A DNA stretch of 64,000 bases from Anatilimnocola floriformis (lineage in GTDB: Bacteria; Planctomycetota; Planctomycetia; Pirellulales; Pirellulaceae), in assembly GCF_024256385.1 (NCBI RefSeq), contig NZ_JAMLFW010000002.1:682001-746000 (forward strand), given 5' to 3'. Positions within the stretch are counted from its first letter, which is position 1, and every line of letters begins with the position of its first letter. Below, piece by piece: positions 8,524 to 18,090 of the stretch. Made by a program: the position numbers and the translations under genes. Below the pieces are notes generated by a model. It saw nothing but the letters and a program-made list of their open reading frames with translations. It was not told where the DNA came from and did not search any database.

Positions 8524-11500
8524 CTAGGACAACCGCCGCACCATCGATCGCCGCGGGGTCGACGCTGCGCTCGCGTCGCTATGATCCTGCTGCCAGGCAG
8601 ACAGAATTTGCAGCAGCGCTTGTTCGTGCAGACTTAACGGCGTGCTGGAGTCACTGGCAGCAGGATCGTGCGCGTGCAACACAACCTTGCTGCTCTCACC
8701 GCCGAAGATTTGATCGAGGGCATCGATATTGGCTGCGATGACAACTGCCGGGGCCGTGGGAGCAACATAAACAAAGTCATCGCCGCCCTGCGCGTCGATC
8801 GCCACGCCGGTCGCGGCGAAGTCGCCCAAGTGCTGATTGCCGACGCGGACGCGAAGCCGGCCATCGGGCAAGTGACCTACGATGATCCGATCGTTCGCCG
8901 CGCTGCCCGTGATGAGAAGTTGCTCGCCAACCAACTGAGCGATGTTCGTCGTCACTGGAGTGGCGACCGAACGGATCGTCACACGGCCGTCGATCGGATC
9001 ATTGGCGGCGTCGGTGGGCGCGGGGATCAGCGTGAGAAAACCTTCGTTGAGTTGCGTCGACCGCTGGCGCGAGGTAGCCGCCAGATTGATCGCTGAAGCG
9101 CCGGGTCGCGCGGCTGCTTTCACCGTGGCTTGCAGTTGGGCGAGTTCTCCGCGGAAGGTCCCCTCGAGTGGTTTCAACCCGGCTAGCGACAGATCGATCC
9201 GCCCGGCCAGTGGATTGATGTGCGACGACAGCAGCCAGCCGCGGCTGGCAACCAACTTGCCAAGCGCTGCCTCGGTAATTTCAAGAACCGACGGATCGTA
9301 GTAAATGACCAGATCCGCCGAAGCCAAGCCGTTGCCGGTCAGATTCACAATACTATCGATATCGACCGGAATGATGAGCGATTCGCCCGGTGATGCGACG
9401 AGGTTCTGCGGAATGCTTAGCTTCGGATCGGGCCCGCCCTGCAAGAACGAACCGGTCGGCAGCGGCGTGGGAACCTCGGCCACAGGAATAGAAACGGCGA
9501 GCTGCAACATTAGCGACACATCTTGCGAGGTGATGTCGCCGTTGCCAGTGATATCGCCAAGGATCAAGGGGTCGAGCAATTTGAATTGTTCCAAGCCGCT
9601 ATCGATGCCGACGGAAAGGCGCGCGAGGTACGACGCATCCTGACCGGTGTAATCGCCGTTGCCGCTCACATCGGCAAAGTACGCAACCAGTTGCACGCCA
9701 TCGTCATCAATCGCAGCCACCGCGCCGGCGTTGAGCGAGATGTTCGCAATGTCGAGCACTTGCTTCGTTCGATAGGGAGCCGTCGCCGGCACATCGGCTT
9801 GCAGATCTACAAACCGAGTTGTCCCTGCCGTGAGCGGCGTGGGGCTGTTGAACTGAATCAGCGCGATGCCCGCCGTGGTCGTATCGAGATTCACCGTCGC
9901 ACCAACAGGCAAACCCGGAGCAACCGTGGCAGCGGAAATATTGAGGAGCGTGGGATCGTAATGCACTTCAAATGTCGCCGAGGTGATCCCACCGCCGTTG
10001 CTGAACGAGAGCGGAATGCCGGTCGTGCCGCTCGCTGGCAGATTCACCGGCTGACCCGGACCGCGTGAAAAATTCGGCACAGTGATCGTCACTGCGCTCG
10101 CCGGAGCGGCAGCCACCGTGACGCCGTACACAAAGTCGCCGCCGGCCAGGCCGTCACCATCGCCATCAAGCAACTCTCCAGTCGCGTCATGAAAACCGTT
10201 TGCCGCACTCCGCAGCGTCAGCGTGTAATTATCCGCTGGCAATCGACCCGTTGTCGAAACAAACGTCAGCCGCTGCAAACCAGGATCGACCACAAGTGAA
10301 CCACGAATCACGCCGCTACTCGCCCCTTGAATCACCACATCGGCAGCACCAAAGCGATTCCCTTGCACGTCGTACAGATTGAGTACACTCGGATCGATGG
10401 GCTGGCTCAAGTGCACCACGCCGCCGGTTGTCGTCGGCAGAAACGCCAACACCTGCAGCGACTGCGGCGGCGAAACATCGATCGTGAACGTCTGCGTTTC
10501 GCTCGTGTCGACACCGCCGAGCGCAGTTCCACCGTTATCGTGCAACCGCAGGGTGACCGTTGCCGAGCCGTACTGCCCCAGTGCCGGAGTGAACGTTAGC
10601 GTCCCATTGGCTGCCATGGCTGGCAGTACAGAGAACAATTCAGGCTTCGTGTTTCCCGTGATCTGAAAATCGACCACCTGCGCACTCTCATTGGCGCCCG
10701 GCGAAATCGACGTAGCCCAACCCGGCCGCGTTTGCGCAAACGCACTTGTCACGCTGATGTCGGATCCTTTGACAAAGCTCGGTGCATCATTGACGGCGGC
10801 GACTGTGATGGTGAACTTCGTCGCATTCGTACTATCGTCGAGCGTGCCGAACACGCCATCGAGTCCGGCATCGCGCACGGTGACATCAATGGTCGACGTG
10901 CCATTCCGATTCGGTTCGGGCGTGAACGTTAACGTTCCGGTCGTGGCTGGCGATGCGTAGCTAATCGCCGGATTGGCAATCAGCGTGGTATTGTTCGAAG
11001 TCGCCGTTACTTGCAGCGCCTGCGGCGTGATGCCTCCCGACGTGATGCCACTCAAGTTGATCGTCGTAGCCGCGGCATCCTCATTCACCGTTTGATCGGC
11101 GAGGATATTGATCGTCGGTCTGTTATTGATGGTGATTTCGACATCGTTGCCATCACCGCCGACATAACTGATCGTGGCTGCCATGCCCGAAGTCAAGAAG
11201 TTACCCGTGATTGCAGCGCCTTCGGGCAATACGGTTCCCACGGGCAATGAGCTGCCGAAGCCCGCTGTGAAGAAACCATCAATGGGGTCATTGCCATCGT
11301 TTTGCATCAGGATGTATTTGCCGGAAGCAGAAATCGCGAAGCCAGTGCTCCTGATCAGGTCCAAACGCGGATAAACGCCCGCCGAACCAAGCGTAATACT
11401 GCCGTTGACGGTCAGCGAGGTGTTGGTGCCTGCGGCAAAAGACGAAGTCAATTTGGCTCCTCCGTTGATCGCCAGTGCAGGCAATCCTGGCCGATTGATT

Positions 11501-14500
11501 GTCAGCGTTGCATCGAGCGCACCGCCGGAGTTCACGGTCAGCTGATGGTGAATGGTGCCGCTGCCATAGAGCGATGCCGTTGCTTCGACGGTGGTGGGGC
11601 TTTTGATCGAACCGTTGATTTGCAGGTAGCCTTCGCGTACGGTCGTCGGCCCATCATAAAGATTGATACCGTTCAGAACGACGGCAGAGCCTCCCGTCTT
11701 CTGCAAACCATACGCAAAATTCCCGTCGTCAATGACGCCTCCCACGATAATGGTCCCCATTGGACCACCCATGCTGGCGTCGCCTTCAAGCGTGATCGGT
11801 CCATTGAACCTCATCGCGCCCGTGATTGAATTCACGCTCAGCGCCGCATCGGTCAGATAACCCATACCGCTCAGTCGCAAAGGCTCCGACGCAATCGCGA
11901 CGGAAGTGTTATTCAATCGCAACGAACCACCAGGGAGCACGCGTGTGTAAGCGGTAGAAGACCCTAGCGAGGTGCTGAGCTGAGCGACCAGCACTCCCCC
12001 TTCAATTCGTGTGACGGTCTTCAAATCGCTAAGACCACTGATGAGCAGCGTGCTGCCGCCGCGCTTCACGATTTCGAACAAGCCAAGGTTGTAGCTGTTG
12101 ATGTCGCCCAAATAGGACTTGAGATCATAGGTCCCCGTTTCGCCAGCGATAGTTAGCCGCGGCAACGTCCCTCCTTCGTCCCCCAGATAGCTGGCGATCC
12201 TGCTGCCAAGGTCGCCAGCAATGCTGTACACCGTGTCCTGATAGTTGAACGCCAGACCCAGCGTGGCATTCTGCCCAAGATACAAAGAGGTGGTGTCGCT
12301 GATCGAATTCGACGCCATCAGTTGAAACACGCCTGAAACCAGGAAAGCCACTCCACCAGCCGATATCCCGAGAGAGCCCGTCGTCATCGAATAGGTTGAA
12401 GTGAAATAGACCGAACCAGCCGTCTGTGCATTGAAATAGCTGGCGAGAACCGAGATGGGCGCCGCCTGGCTGCCGATGTTGCCGCTCTCTGCCAAAACCG
12501 TGACTGTGTTGGCAGACAGCCCACCGTTCCCCACAATCGCTCCTGTTCCTGTCACGCTGGCGGTCAATAAGGATGTGTTACTTTGGGTCGCCTGCAGGTT
12601 GAATCCAAATCCGTTCAAGCCAAAGTTCTTGTTCGTTCCGGGCGACAATTTGATGTTGGCTTTGGAATTGTTCGTATTTGTGACGGTGGCGCCCAGCGTA
12701 ATGTCGCCGGAATTGCTATCGCCAATTTGGAACGTGCCTGTCGAGACCGCACTCAATTCAGCCGGCCAAATTCCCAACCACTGATCGGGCGAGTCGGCGA
12801 CACCAAGGTTAATGCGAAACCCGGGAGTGAGCGGCCTGACGACGACCATGCCGGTCTGGCCGGTAGAAATGTTGTTGTTGGTATTCAAGCTCATCGAATC
12901 GGCAATCAATTCGATTCCCACCGGAACGTTGGCCGAACCCAAGACACCGCCCGACGCGATAGCGATGCCGAAGTTGCTAGTCGATTTCGTGGCGACGCTT
13001 CCAGTCACTCGTACTGTGTTGAATAAGGATTGCGCATAGCCTGTGAACTCAACGCCCATGGAGCCGGATGTTCCAGCGCCACCGGTTCCGTTAAGCATGA
13101 GCAAGCCCCTAGTCGACATGCCGCCGAGCAGAATTCCGCTGTTGCCAGATGTGAAGCTGCCCGCACCGCCGCCGGTGCCGGTAATGGTGATTGTCCCCGT
13201 CAATGCAGTGACATTGGCAGCAGACAAACGCACGCCGACATTGCGCTGGCCAGATAAGGTGCCGGTTTGATTGCCGCCCGTGCCTGTAATGCTGATCGAC
13301 GCGTTGCTCACCGCGACAACAGCGCCGCCCGACACACTCACTCCCTCGTTCGTGCCGCTTGCCGAACCCACACCGCCACCCCAGCCTCGCAGCACGATAT
13401 CACCGCCGCTGGAAGTAACTACTCCCGCGTTGTAGATGCCGGTGTTATCTGATGTCGTCGCCGCTGCGTTGGTCGCTCCCCAACCTTCGACTGTCACACC
13501 AGCCAGTCCTCCGGCAGTGATCGTCGCGTTGTTCGTGAGCACAACTCCCCGCGATGATCGCCCCGCGGAACCCGCTCCCGCCATTCCTTGCACCAGCACC
13601 GGCCCGCCCCCGGAAGTGACCTTGGCCTGGCTGTTGATCAACACGCCCTCACCGGCTCCGCTGGCCACCGCAGCTCCATTGCCAACAACGGTCACACTGC
13701 CGGTTCCCCCCGCAGTGATTTCGGCTTGCGAATTTAGATACACGCCCGCGTTGCTGATCGAAGTGCTGCGACCACCGCCGGTGCCCGCTACCGAAACCGC
13801 GCCGCCCCCTGAAGTGATGCGCGAGCCGGAATCGGACAGGTACACGCCGTAGTTAGTGTTGCCCGAGTTGCTGTCGAGATAGTCTCCCTTGCCCATGACG
13901 GTGGTAGTTCCCAATCCGCCGGCTGCAATCGTTCCGCCCCCTGTGACCCACACGCCAAAGTTATTGGCAGTCGCCGCGCCGCCGCCACCGCGACCTTCGA
14001 CGCGCACTTTGCCACCCGCCGAAGCAATACGTGCGAGCGGGCCATTCAAAGCCACACCTACCTTGGTTGGAGCCTCGGCATTGCCCCCCACACCCAGGAC
14101 ATTCACATCGCCGCTGCCACTCGCCGCAATCTCGCCTCCCATCGACAAGATCACGCCGTGATAACCATTACCACCATTACCAGTGACGGTGAGCGAACCA
14201 TCAACCGAACTAATCCGCGAACCGATGCTTTCCACGCGCACGCCATCGTTGGTGCTGCCGGCTTGGGTTGTCATGCCGCCGCCCGTGCCGTTGATGGTTA
14301 CCGCGCCGCTGCCGCCGGTAATCGAGCCACCGGCATTGACCATCACACCCACGTTGTAGCCGCTGCCAGTCGATGTTCGACCACCACCCAAACCCGTGAC
14401 ATTCAGCGTGCCGGTCGCGGCTGCAATGCGGGCATTGGCCCCTATCACCAGCACACCGTAATTGAAACTGCTAAATGGCTGCTCGCCTCCCTTGCCGTAA

Positions 14501-15594
14501 ATGGACACGTTCCCGCGCCCTGTCGATTGCAACACCGCGTTGCCGGCCAGCGACACACCGGCCCCAATCGAATTTCCGCCAGTCGTTTCATTGGCAGACA
14601 GCAGCAGATTGCCGTCGACCGTGCTGAGCCCAGACGCCGTCAAAAATTCAATCTGCGACAGTGTGGTCAGACTTGCACTCCCGCTGCCATCGAGGGCCAG
14701 CTTGATTCCATTTTCGAAGCGAATCCGGTTCTTGGCGAAACCACTCAAATTGCGATCGGTGGCAAAAGTTGTCCCGCCGTTGAAGGTAATCGTTTGCAGC
14801 AGATCGCCACTCGCTCCCAAAGTTAGGTTCGCGCCGAATTGCGGCAGCGTACCGACCGTCAGCGCATCTCCCGTCACGTTGGGATCGATGGCCAAGGTGG
14901 TGCTCGGGCTGCGAAATGTCGTGGAGACAAAGGTCGCACTAACCGAATTCAACACCAACAGATTATTGTCATCATCGCCATCGTCCTTGAGTTCCAGCGA
15001 GTTCGCGCCCGTTGGCATCTTGAACGTCGAGGTTGTCGCCGTGCCGGTATTTGTCAGCGACTCGAGCGCGGTGTAACTCACCGCGCCGAAGTTCTCCAGC
15101 TGAACGCTTCCTCCCTCGGCGCTGGTGTAATCGTAGAGAGCCGCGCCTTGATCGCCGCCGAACAAAAGCAAGCTGTCGTTCTCTGCCGACTCGCCCGCGT
15201 CGTAGCTCAGTCCCAAATTCGGCACCACGTCGCCGCTGGCCAGGTCAAGCGTCAACGTATCGCCGCCACCGCCGAGATTAACCGCCAAGTTATTGAACAG
15301 ACTCGCCGGCGCGCGCAGCGTGAGATCGCCATTTTCGAGCGACATGCCAGCTGGCGCAGGCGTGATGAATTGCTCGGCCGCATCGGTGATCAAGAAATCG
15401 TTGCCGTCACGAACGATCGTTAGCGCGTTGTTCACGCCCAGTGCCGATGCATCCGAGATGGTCAGCACACCAGCGAGATTGAACGCGCTGAGCGTGGCCA
15501 GCATCTGCCGTTGCTCAAGCTCTTCCAGGCGAATGCGCCGTCGTCGCTGCGCAGCAGCCGGCCGCTTCCAAAGACGGGAGAATGATAAGGACAT
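8524..15594 (-). CDS. Giant surface/adhesin-like protein with repeats, cohesin- and dockerin-like parts
   Basis: This 2356-residue protein starts with a basic segment and LEELEQRQMLA (residues 23-33), the planctomycete LEPR-type export/anchor motif. Residues about 330-880 hold about a dozen degenerate glycine-rich repeats of about 40-45 residues (pattern GVxVxxGxxIxxGGGxVxVxGxGGG), which suggest a long beta-helix. An autotransporter-associated beta-strand repeat follows (GGVIDDGNFAYGLQKTGG region). Cadherin-like repeats include VNEDAAATTINL and VAAVNDAPSF. Near the C-terminus a cohesin-like domain (about 1835-1965), a dockerin-like pair (DVSGNGDYTGQDASYLARL and DITGNGDITSQDVSLMLQL) and a second cohesin-like domain (about 2050-2220) follow each other. 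It is probably exported and used in adhesion or matrix assembly. No C-terminal barrel is obvious. Confidence 0.85.
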   Translation of the reverse strand: MSLSFSRLWKRPAAAQRRRRIRLEELEQRQMLATLSAFNLAGVLTISDASALGVNNALTIVRDGNDFLITDAAEQFITPAPAGMSLENGDLTLRAPASLFNNLAVNLGGGGDTLTLDLASGDVVPNLGLSYDAGESAENDSLLLFGGDQGAALYDYTSAEGGSVQLENFGAVSYTALESLTNTGTATTSTFKMPTGANSLELKDDGDDDNNLLVLNSVSATFVSTTFRSPSTTLAIDPNVTGDALTVGTLPQFGANLTLGASGDLLQTITFNGGTTFATDRNLSGFAKNRIRFENGIKLALDGSGSASLTTLSQIEFLTASGLSTVDGNLLLSANETTGGNSIGAGVSLAGNAVLQSTGRGNVSIYGKGGEQPFSSFNYGVLVIGANARIAAATGTLNVTGLGGGRTSTGSGYNVGVMVNAGGSITGGSGAVTINGTGGGMTTQAGSTNDGVRVESIGSRISSVDGSLTVTGNGGNGYHGVILSMGGEIAASGSGDVNVLGVGGNAEAPTKVGVALNGPLARIASAGGKVRVEGRGGGGAATANNFGVWVTGGGTIAAGGLGTTTVMGKGDYLDSNSGNTNYGVYLSDSGSRITSGGGAVSVAGTGGGRSTSISNAGVYLNSQAEITAGGTGSVTVVGNGAAVASGAGEGVLINSQAKVTSGGGPVLVQGMAGAGSAGRSSRGVVLTNNATITAGGLAGVTVEGWGATNAAATTSDNTGIYNAGVVTSSGGDIVLRGWGGGVGSASGTNEGVSVSGGAVVAVSNASISITGTGGNQTGTLSGQRNVGVRLSAANVTALTGTITITGTGGGAGSFTSGNSGILLGGMSTRGLLMLNGTGGAGTSGSMGVEFTGYAQSLFNTVRVTGSVATKSTSNFGIAIASGGVLGSANVPVGIELIADSMSLNTNNNISTGQTGMVVVRPLTPGFRINLGVADSPDQWLGIWPAELSAVSTGTFQIGDSNSGDITLGATVTNTNNSKANIKLSPGTNKNFGLNGFGFNLQATQSNTSLLTASVTGTGAIVGNGGLSANTVTVLAESGNIGSQAAPISVLASYFNAQTAGSVYFTSTYSMTTGSLGISAGGVAFLVSGVFQLMASNSISDTTSLYLGQNATLGLAFNYQDTVYSIAGDLGSRIASYLGDEGGTLPRLTIAGETGTYDLKSYLGDINSYNLGLFEIVKRGGSTLLISGLSDLKTVTRIEGGVLVAQLSTSLGSSTAYTRVLPGGSLRLNNTSVAIASEPLRLSGMGYLTDAALSVNSITGAMRFNGPITLEGDASMGGPMGTIIVGGVIDDGNFAYGLQKTGGSAVVLNGINLYDGPTTVREGYLQINGSIKSPTTVEATASLYGSGTIHHQLTVNSGGALDATLTINRPGLPALAINGGAKLTSSFAAGTNTSLTVNGSITLGSAGVYPRLDLIRSTGFAISASGKYILMQNDGNDPIDGFFTAGFGSSLPVGTVLPEGAAITGNFLTSGMAATISYVGGDGNDVEITINNRPTINILADQTVNEDAAATTINLSGITSGGITPQALQVTATSNNTTLIANPAISYASPATTGTLTFTPEPNRNGTSTIDVTVRDAGLDGVFGTLDDSTNATKFTITVAAVNDAPSFVKGSDISVTSAFAQTRPGWATSISPGANESAQVVDFQITGNTKPELFSVLPAMAANGTLTFTPALGQYGSATVTLRLHDNGGTALGGVDTSETQTFTIDVSPPQSLQVLAFLPTTTGGVVHLSQPIDPSVLNLYDVQGNRFGAADVVIQGASSGVIRGSLVVDPGLQRLTFVSTTGRLPADNYTLTLRSAANGFHDATGELLDGDGDGLAGGDFVYGVTVAAAPASAVTITVPNFSRGPGQPVNLPASGTTGIPLSFSNGGGITSATFEVHYDPTLLNISAATVAPGLPVGATVNLDTTTAGIALIQFNSPTPLTAGTTRFVDLQADVPATAPYRTKQVLDIANISLNAGAVAAIDDDGVQLVAYFADVSGNGDYTGQDASYLARLSVGIDSGLEQFKLLDPLILGDITGNGDITSQDVSLMLQLAVSIPVAEVPTPLPTGSFLQGGPDPKLSIPQNLVASPGESLIIPVDIDSIVNLTGNGLASADLVIYYDPSVLEITEAALGKLVASRGWLLSSHINPLAGRIDLSLAGLKPLEGTFRGELAQLQATVKAAARPGASAINLAATSRQRSTQLNEGFLTLIPAPTDAANDPIDGRVTIRSVATPVTTNIAQLVGEQLLITGSAANDRIIVGHLPDGRLRVRVGNQHLGDFAATGVAIDAQGGDDFVYVAPTAPAVVIAANIDALDQIFGGESSKVVLHAHDPAASDSSTPLSLHEQALLQILSAWQQDHSDASAASTPRRSMVRRLS
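12955..14610 (-). repeat. Degenerate in-frame tandem repeats of the giant surface protein
   Basis: About a dozen coding repeats of about 120-140 bases encode glycine-rich beta-helix turns (residues about 330-880). Copies keep the pattern of a G-V pair, a hydrophobic turn, a Gly-Gly-Gly turn and a V-x-V strand, but the DNA copies have diverged. That points to old amplification under selection for protein shape, not recent duplication. Confidence 0.75.
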
Positions 15595-15771
15595 CGGGTG
15601 GGCGGTGGCGGCTGAGATGGGGAGATCGAAAGCTTACAGAAAAGCCATCTTGCCCCTCAGAATAGTCACAATCGCCCCAAGCCACAACGGAAATGCGGCT
15701 GCAGTGATGCAGTCTTCACAAACCGACGAAGCAATGATTTTTCGGCAGAAAAATGCGTTTTTTACCGACGT

Positions 15772-17046
15772 TCAGTCTTTGAGCTTGAATAGCCGCTTCA
15801 GCGCATCGAGCAAGCCGTGCGGCGCTCCATGTTGGGCTTCGTCACGGAGCGATTCCAGCGGCGGGTGGAGGAGCTTGTTCACCAGGCGATCGAAGGCCTG
15901 GCGGATTTCGCTCTCGGTTTTGGGATCAAGTTTGCCGAGCTTGTTGAGGAGGCGGGCCAGTTCGTCGGCTTTCACTTCGTCGGCGCGGAGTTTCAAACGG
16001 CGAATCGTTGGCGCTGTTGCTCGGTGATTCAGATCGGTCATGAACCGTTGCGTTTCATCCTCAATGATTCGCTCGGCTTGAGGCCATTCCTTTTCGCGCT
16101 CGCGACGGTTGCGAGCGCACGCTTCCTGTAGATCGTCCACGGCGTACAGATACACTCCCTGAAGCTTGCTGATGTCCGGATCGAAGTCGCGAGGAATCGC
16201 GAGATCGAGCACCAGCAACGGTCGTTGGTAACGGGCTTCGACAATTGGCTTGAAATTGGCGACCGTCAGAATCGGTTCCGTGGCGCCGGTCGCGCTCACC
16301 ACCAGATCGGCTTCGGCGAGCAACTTGTGGAGGGACTCCCACTTCTCGGCCCGACCGGTCATCCGCTGCGCGAGTTCCTCGGCGCGGCTGAAGTTGCGAT
16401 TGCAGATCGAAATCTTCTTTACGCCGGCGTCGATCAAGTAGCGGAGCGTTTCTTCGCCCATCTCGCCCGCGCCGATGACGAGCACGTGCTTGTCATCGAA
16501 CCGCTCGAAGAACTGACTGGCAAAATCACCGACGGCCACGCTGGGAATGCTCACGCGGCGCTGCTGAATGGTCGTCTCGGTCGCCACGCGCTTGGCCACC
16601 TTCAGCGCGGCTTGGAAGGCAGCGTTGGTGAGTGGGCCAACGGTGCTGGTCGCCGTGGCGAGTTCGTAGGCTTGCTTCACTTGCGCGAGGATTTGCGCTT
16701 CGCCGACGACCATGCTGTCGAGGCTCGCGGCGACGGTGAACAGATGGCGGACAAAATCTTCGCCAGTTCGTTCAAACAGATCGTTGAAGACCTCAATCGG
16801 ATCGAGGCCGTGGAACTCCGCCAGGAACGACACCATATCGTGATGACTGGGGCACTCGGCGGGGGTTTCGCTGGCGACGTAGAGTTCGACGCGGTTGCAA
16901 GTGCTCAGCAACACCGCTTCGGCCGCGGGATATCGTTCGCGGAGGCGTTGCAGCGCGAGGGCAGCTTGGATTTTGTCGAAAGCCAGCCGTTCGCGCACTT
17001 CCAAAGAAGCGGTGTGATGGCTGCAACCGATCATTTGCAGCTTCAT
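15772..17046 (-). CDS. hemA: Glutamyl-tRNA reductase
   Basis: HemA reduces glutamyl-tRNA(Glu) to glutamate-1-semialdehyde, the first step of C5-pathway haem synthesis. The 424-residue product starts at ATG 17046, which overlaps the stop of the upstream membrane gene (ATGA). The frame is open further upstream to 17214 but that part lies within the upstream gene. Catalytic Cys50 sits in STCNRVELY, SMVVGEAQIL is present, and the NADPH-binding motif is VLVIGAGEMGEETL near residue 185. The C-terminal dimerisation domain is complete. Confidence 0.97.
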   Translation of the reverse strand: MKLQMIGCSHHTASLEVRERLAFDKIQAALALQRLRERYPAAEAVLLSTCNRVELYVASETPAECPSHHDMVSFLAEFHGLDPIEVFNDLFERTGEDFVRHLFTVAASLDSMVVGEAQILAQVKQAYELATATSTVGPLTNAAFQAALKVAKRVATETTIQQRRVSIPSVAVGDFASQFFERFDDKHVLVIGAGEMGEETLRYLIDAGVKKISICNRNFSRAEELAQRMTGRAEKWESLHKLLAEADLVVSATGATEPILTVANFKPIVEARYQRPLLVLDLAIPRDFDPDISKLQGVYLYAVDDLQEACARNRREREKEWPQAERIIEDETQRFMTDLNHRATAPTIRRLKLRADEVKADELARLLNKLGKLDPKTESEIRQAFDRLVNKLLHPPLESLRDEAQHGAPHGLLDALKRLFKLKD

Positions 17047-17927
17047 GGCGACGCCCCTGCATTCGGGGCCGCGACTGCCGCGTTGGATGCCTGCTTGGGC
17101 GCGTGCTGCGAAGCGCCGGTCGCGAGCATGATTAGCACGATGGCGAGGAAGGCAAAATTCGCCACGGTCAAATAAGCAACTTTGCGCCCTTGTTGCGCGG
17201 GCTTGTAAGTCCATTCAAAGATCGTCGCCGCCAGCAGCCAGGCCACGAGCACGCCGGAAGAGATCACCACCGGATCGGTCCACGGCACGAAACCTTTACC
17301 CGCCGTGCGAATCAAGTTCATCACAATGCCCGCGCCCATGCCGAGCAGAATGAGCAGTAGTGAGTGCAGCAGCATGTGCTTGTTGGCCTCTTGCAGCCAT
17401 TCGAGCGAGGGCAGACGCAGCAGCGTGTTCGGCTGCATTTTGTGTTTCAAGCGATACGATTGCACGAGATACATCACGCCGGCGACAAATCCGAAAGAGA
17501 CGACAACCACTCCCAGCATCAGCAGCACACCGTGCGCGAGGCCCCAGAGTTGTAGCGCCTGATCGCGGCGAAAGGCTTGTGCATTTTGCAACGAATAACC
17601 CAAACCGATCAGAGCGAGTACTAGCGGCAGCATGAACAGCCCGACCGGCGAGTTCGGCCGGCGAATCGCCCAGCCGAGATACAAAAACGTGAGAATCCAG
17701 GCGGCCAGCAGCGACCAGTCGTACCAACTCGACAGCGGCACGCCGGTGGCCAGCCCCGCTTCGGTCCGATGCCACAGATGAACCGTGTGGGCAAACAGCC
17801 CGGCAATCGTAAAACCAAGTATCAAAAAGAACCGCACCGGCATGCGAAAGAACAGCCGCGTCACTTCCATCGCCAGCGCGACGGCGTAACTAGCCGTGAA
17901 ACAAACGATGGTGATGCCGGAGAGCAT
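17043..17927 (-). CDS. CcsA/HemX-type cytochrome c assembly membrane protein
   Basis: A 294-residue protein with about eight membrane helices. The start at ATG 17927 (MLSGITIVCF) fits family N-termini; an in-frame start at 17999 would add 24 residues. The segment LWGLAHGVLLMLGVVVVSFGF and HMLLHSLLLILLG contain the histidines expected of haem-handling CcsA/HemX proteins. The tryptophan-rich WGxxWxWDP signature of true CcsA is not seen, so the HemX side of the family is more likely. It overlaps hemA by four bases, so translational coupling and a role in haem synthesis or delivery are likely. Confidence 0.8.
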   Translation of the reverse strand: MLSGITIVCFTASYAVALAMEVTRLFFRMPVRFFLILGFTIAGLFAHTVHLWHRTEAGLATGVPLSSWYDWSLLAAWILTFLYLGWAIRRPNSPVGLFMLPLVLALIGLGYSLQNAQAFRRDQALQLWGLAHGVLLMLGVVVVSFGFVAGVMYLVQSYRLKHKMQPNTLLRLPSLEWLQEANKHMLLHSLLLILLGMGAGIVMNLIRTAGKGFVPWTDPVVISSGVLVAWLLAATIFEWTYKPAQQGRKVAYLTVANFAFLAIVLIMLATGASQHAPKQASNAAVAAPNAGASP

Positions 17928-18090
17928 GGATAGGTGGGGAGGGTTATGGATCGTAGTACGAAGCCATGCTTCGTACCCGTGGGCAAGTGGAGACGGCAAT
18001 GAGCAAGGAGGCTGATCTTATTGTTGGACGTCACTCGATCCGCTCGAACGAAGCAGGGCTTCGTTCTTACGCGATCCCGCCATCGGCATC

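Noticed and set aside
12955-14610. Possible CRISPR-like or minisatellite array
   Set aside because: The repeats are degenerate, in frame and code for a regular glycine-rich protein; there are no identical repeats with unique spacers.
15720-15745. Hairpin ATTTTTC/GAAAAAT near the end of hemA as terminator
   Set aside because: The stem is AT-only and weak, and no T-run follows in the direction of hemA.
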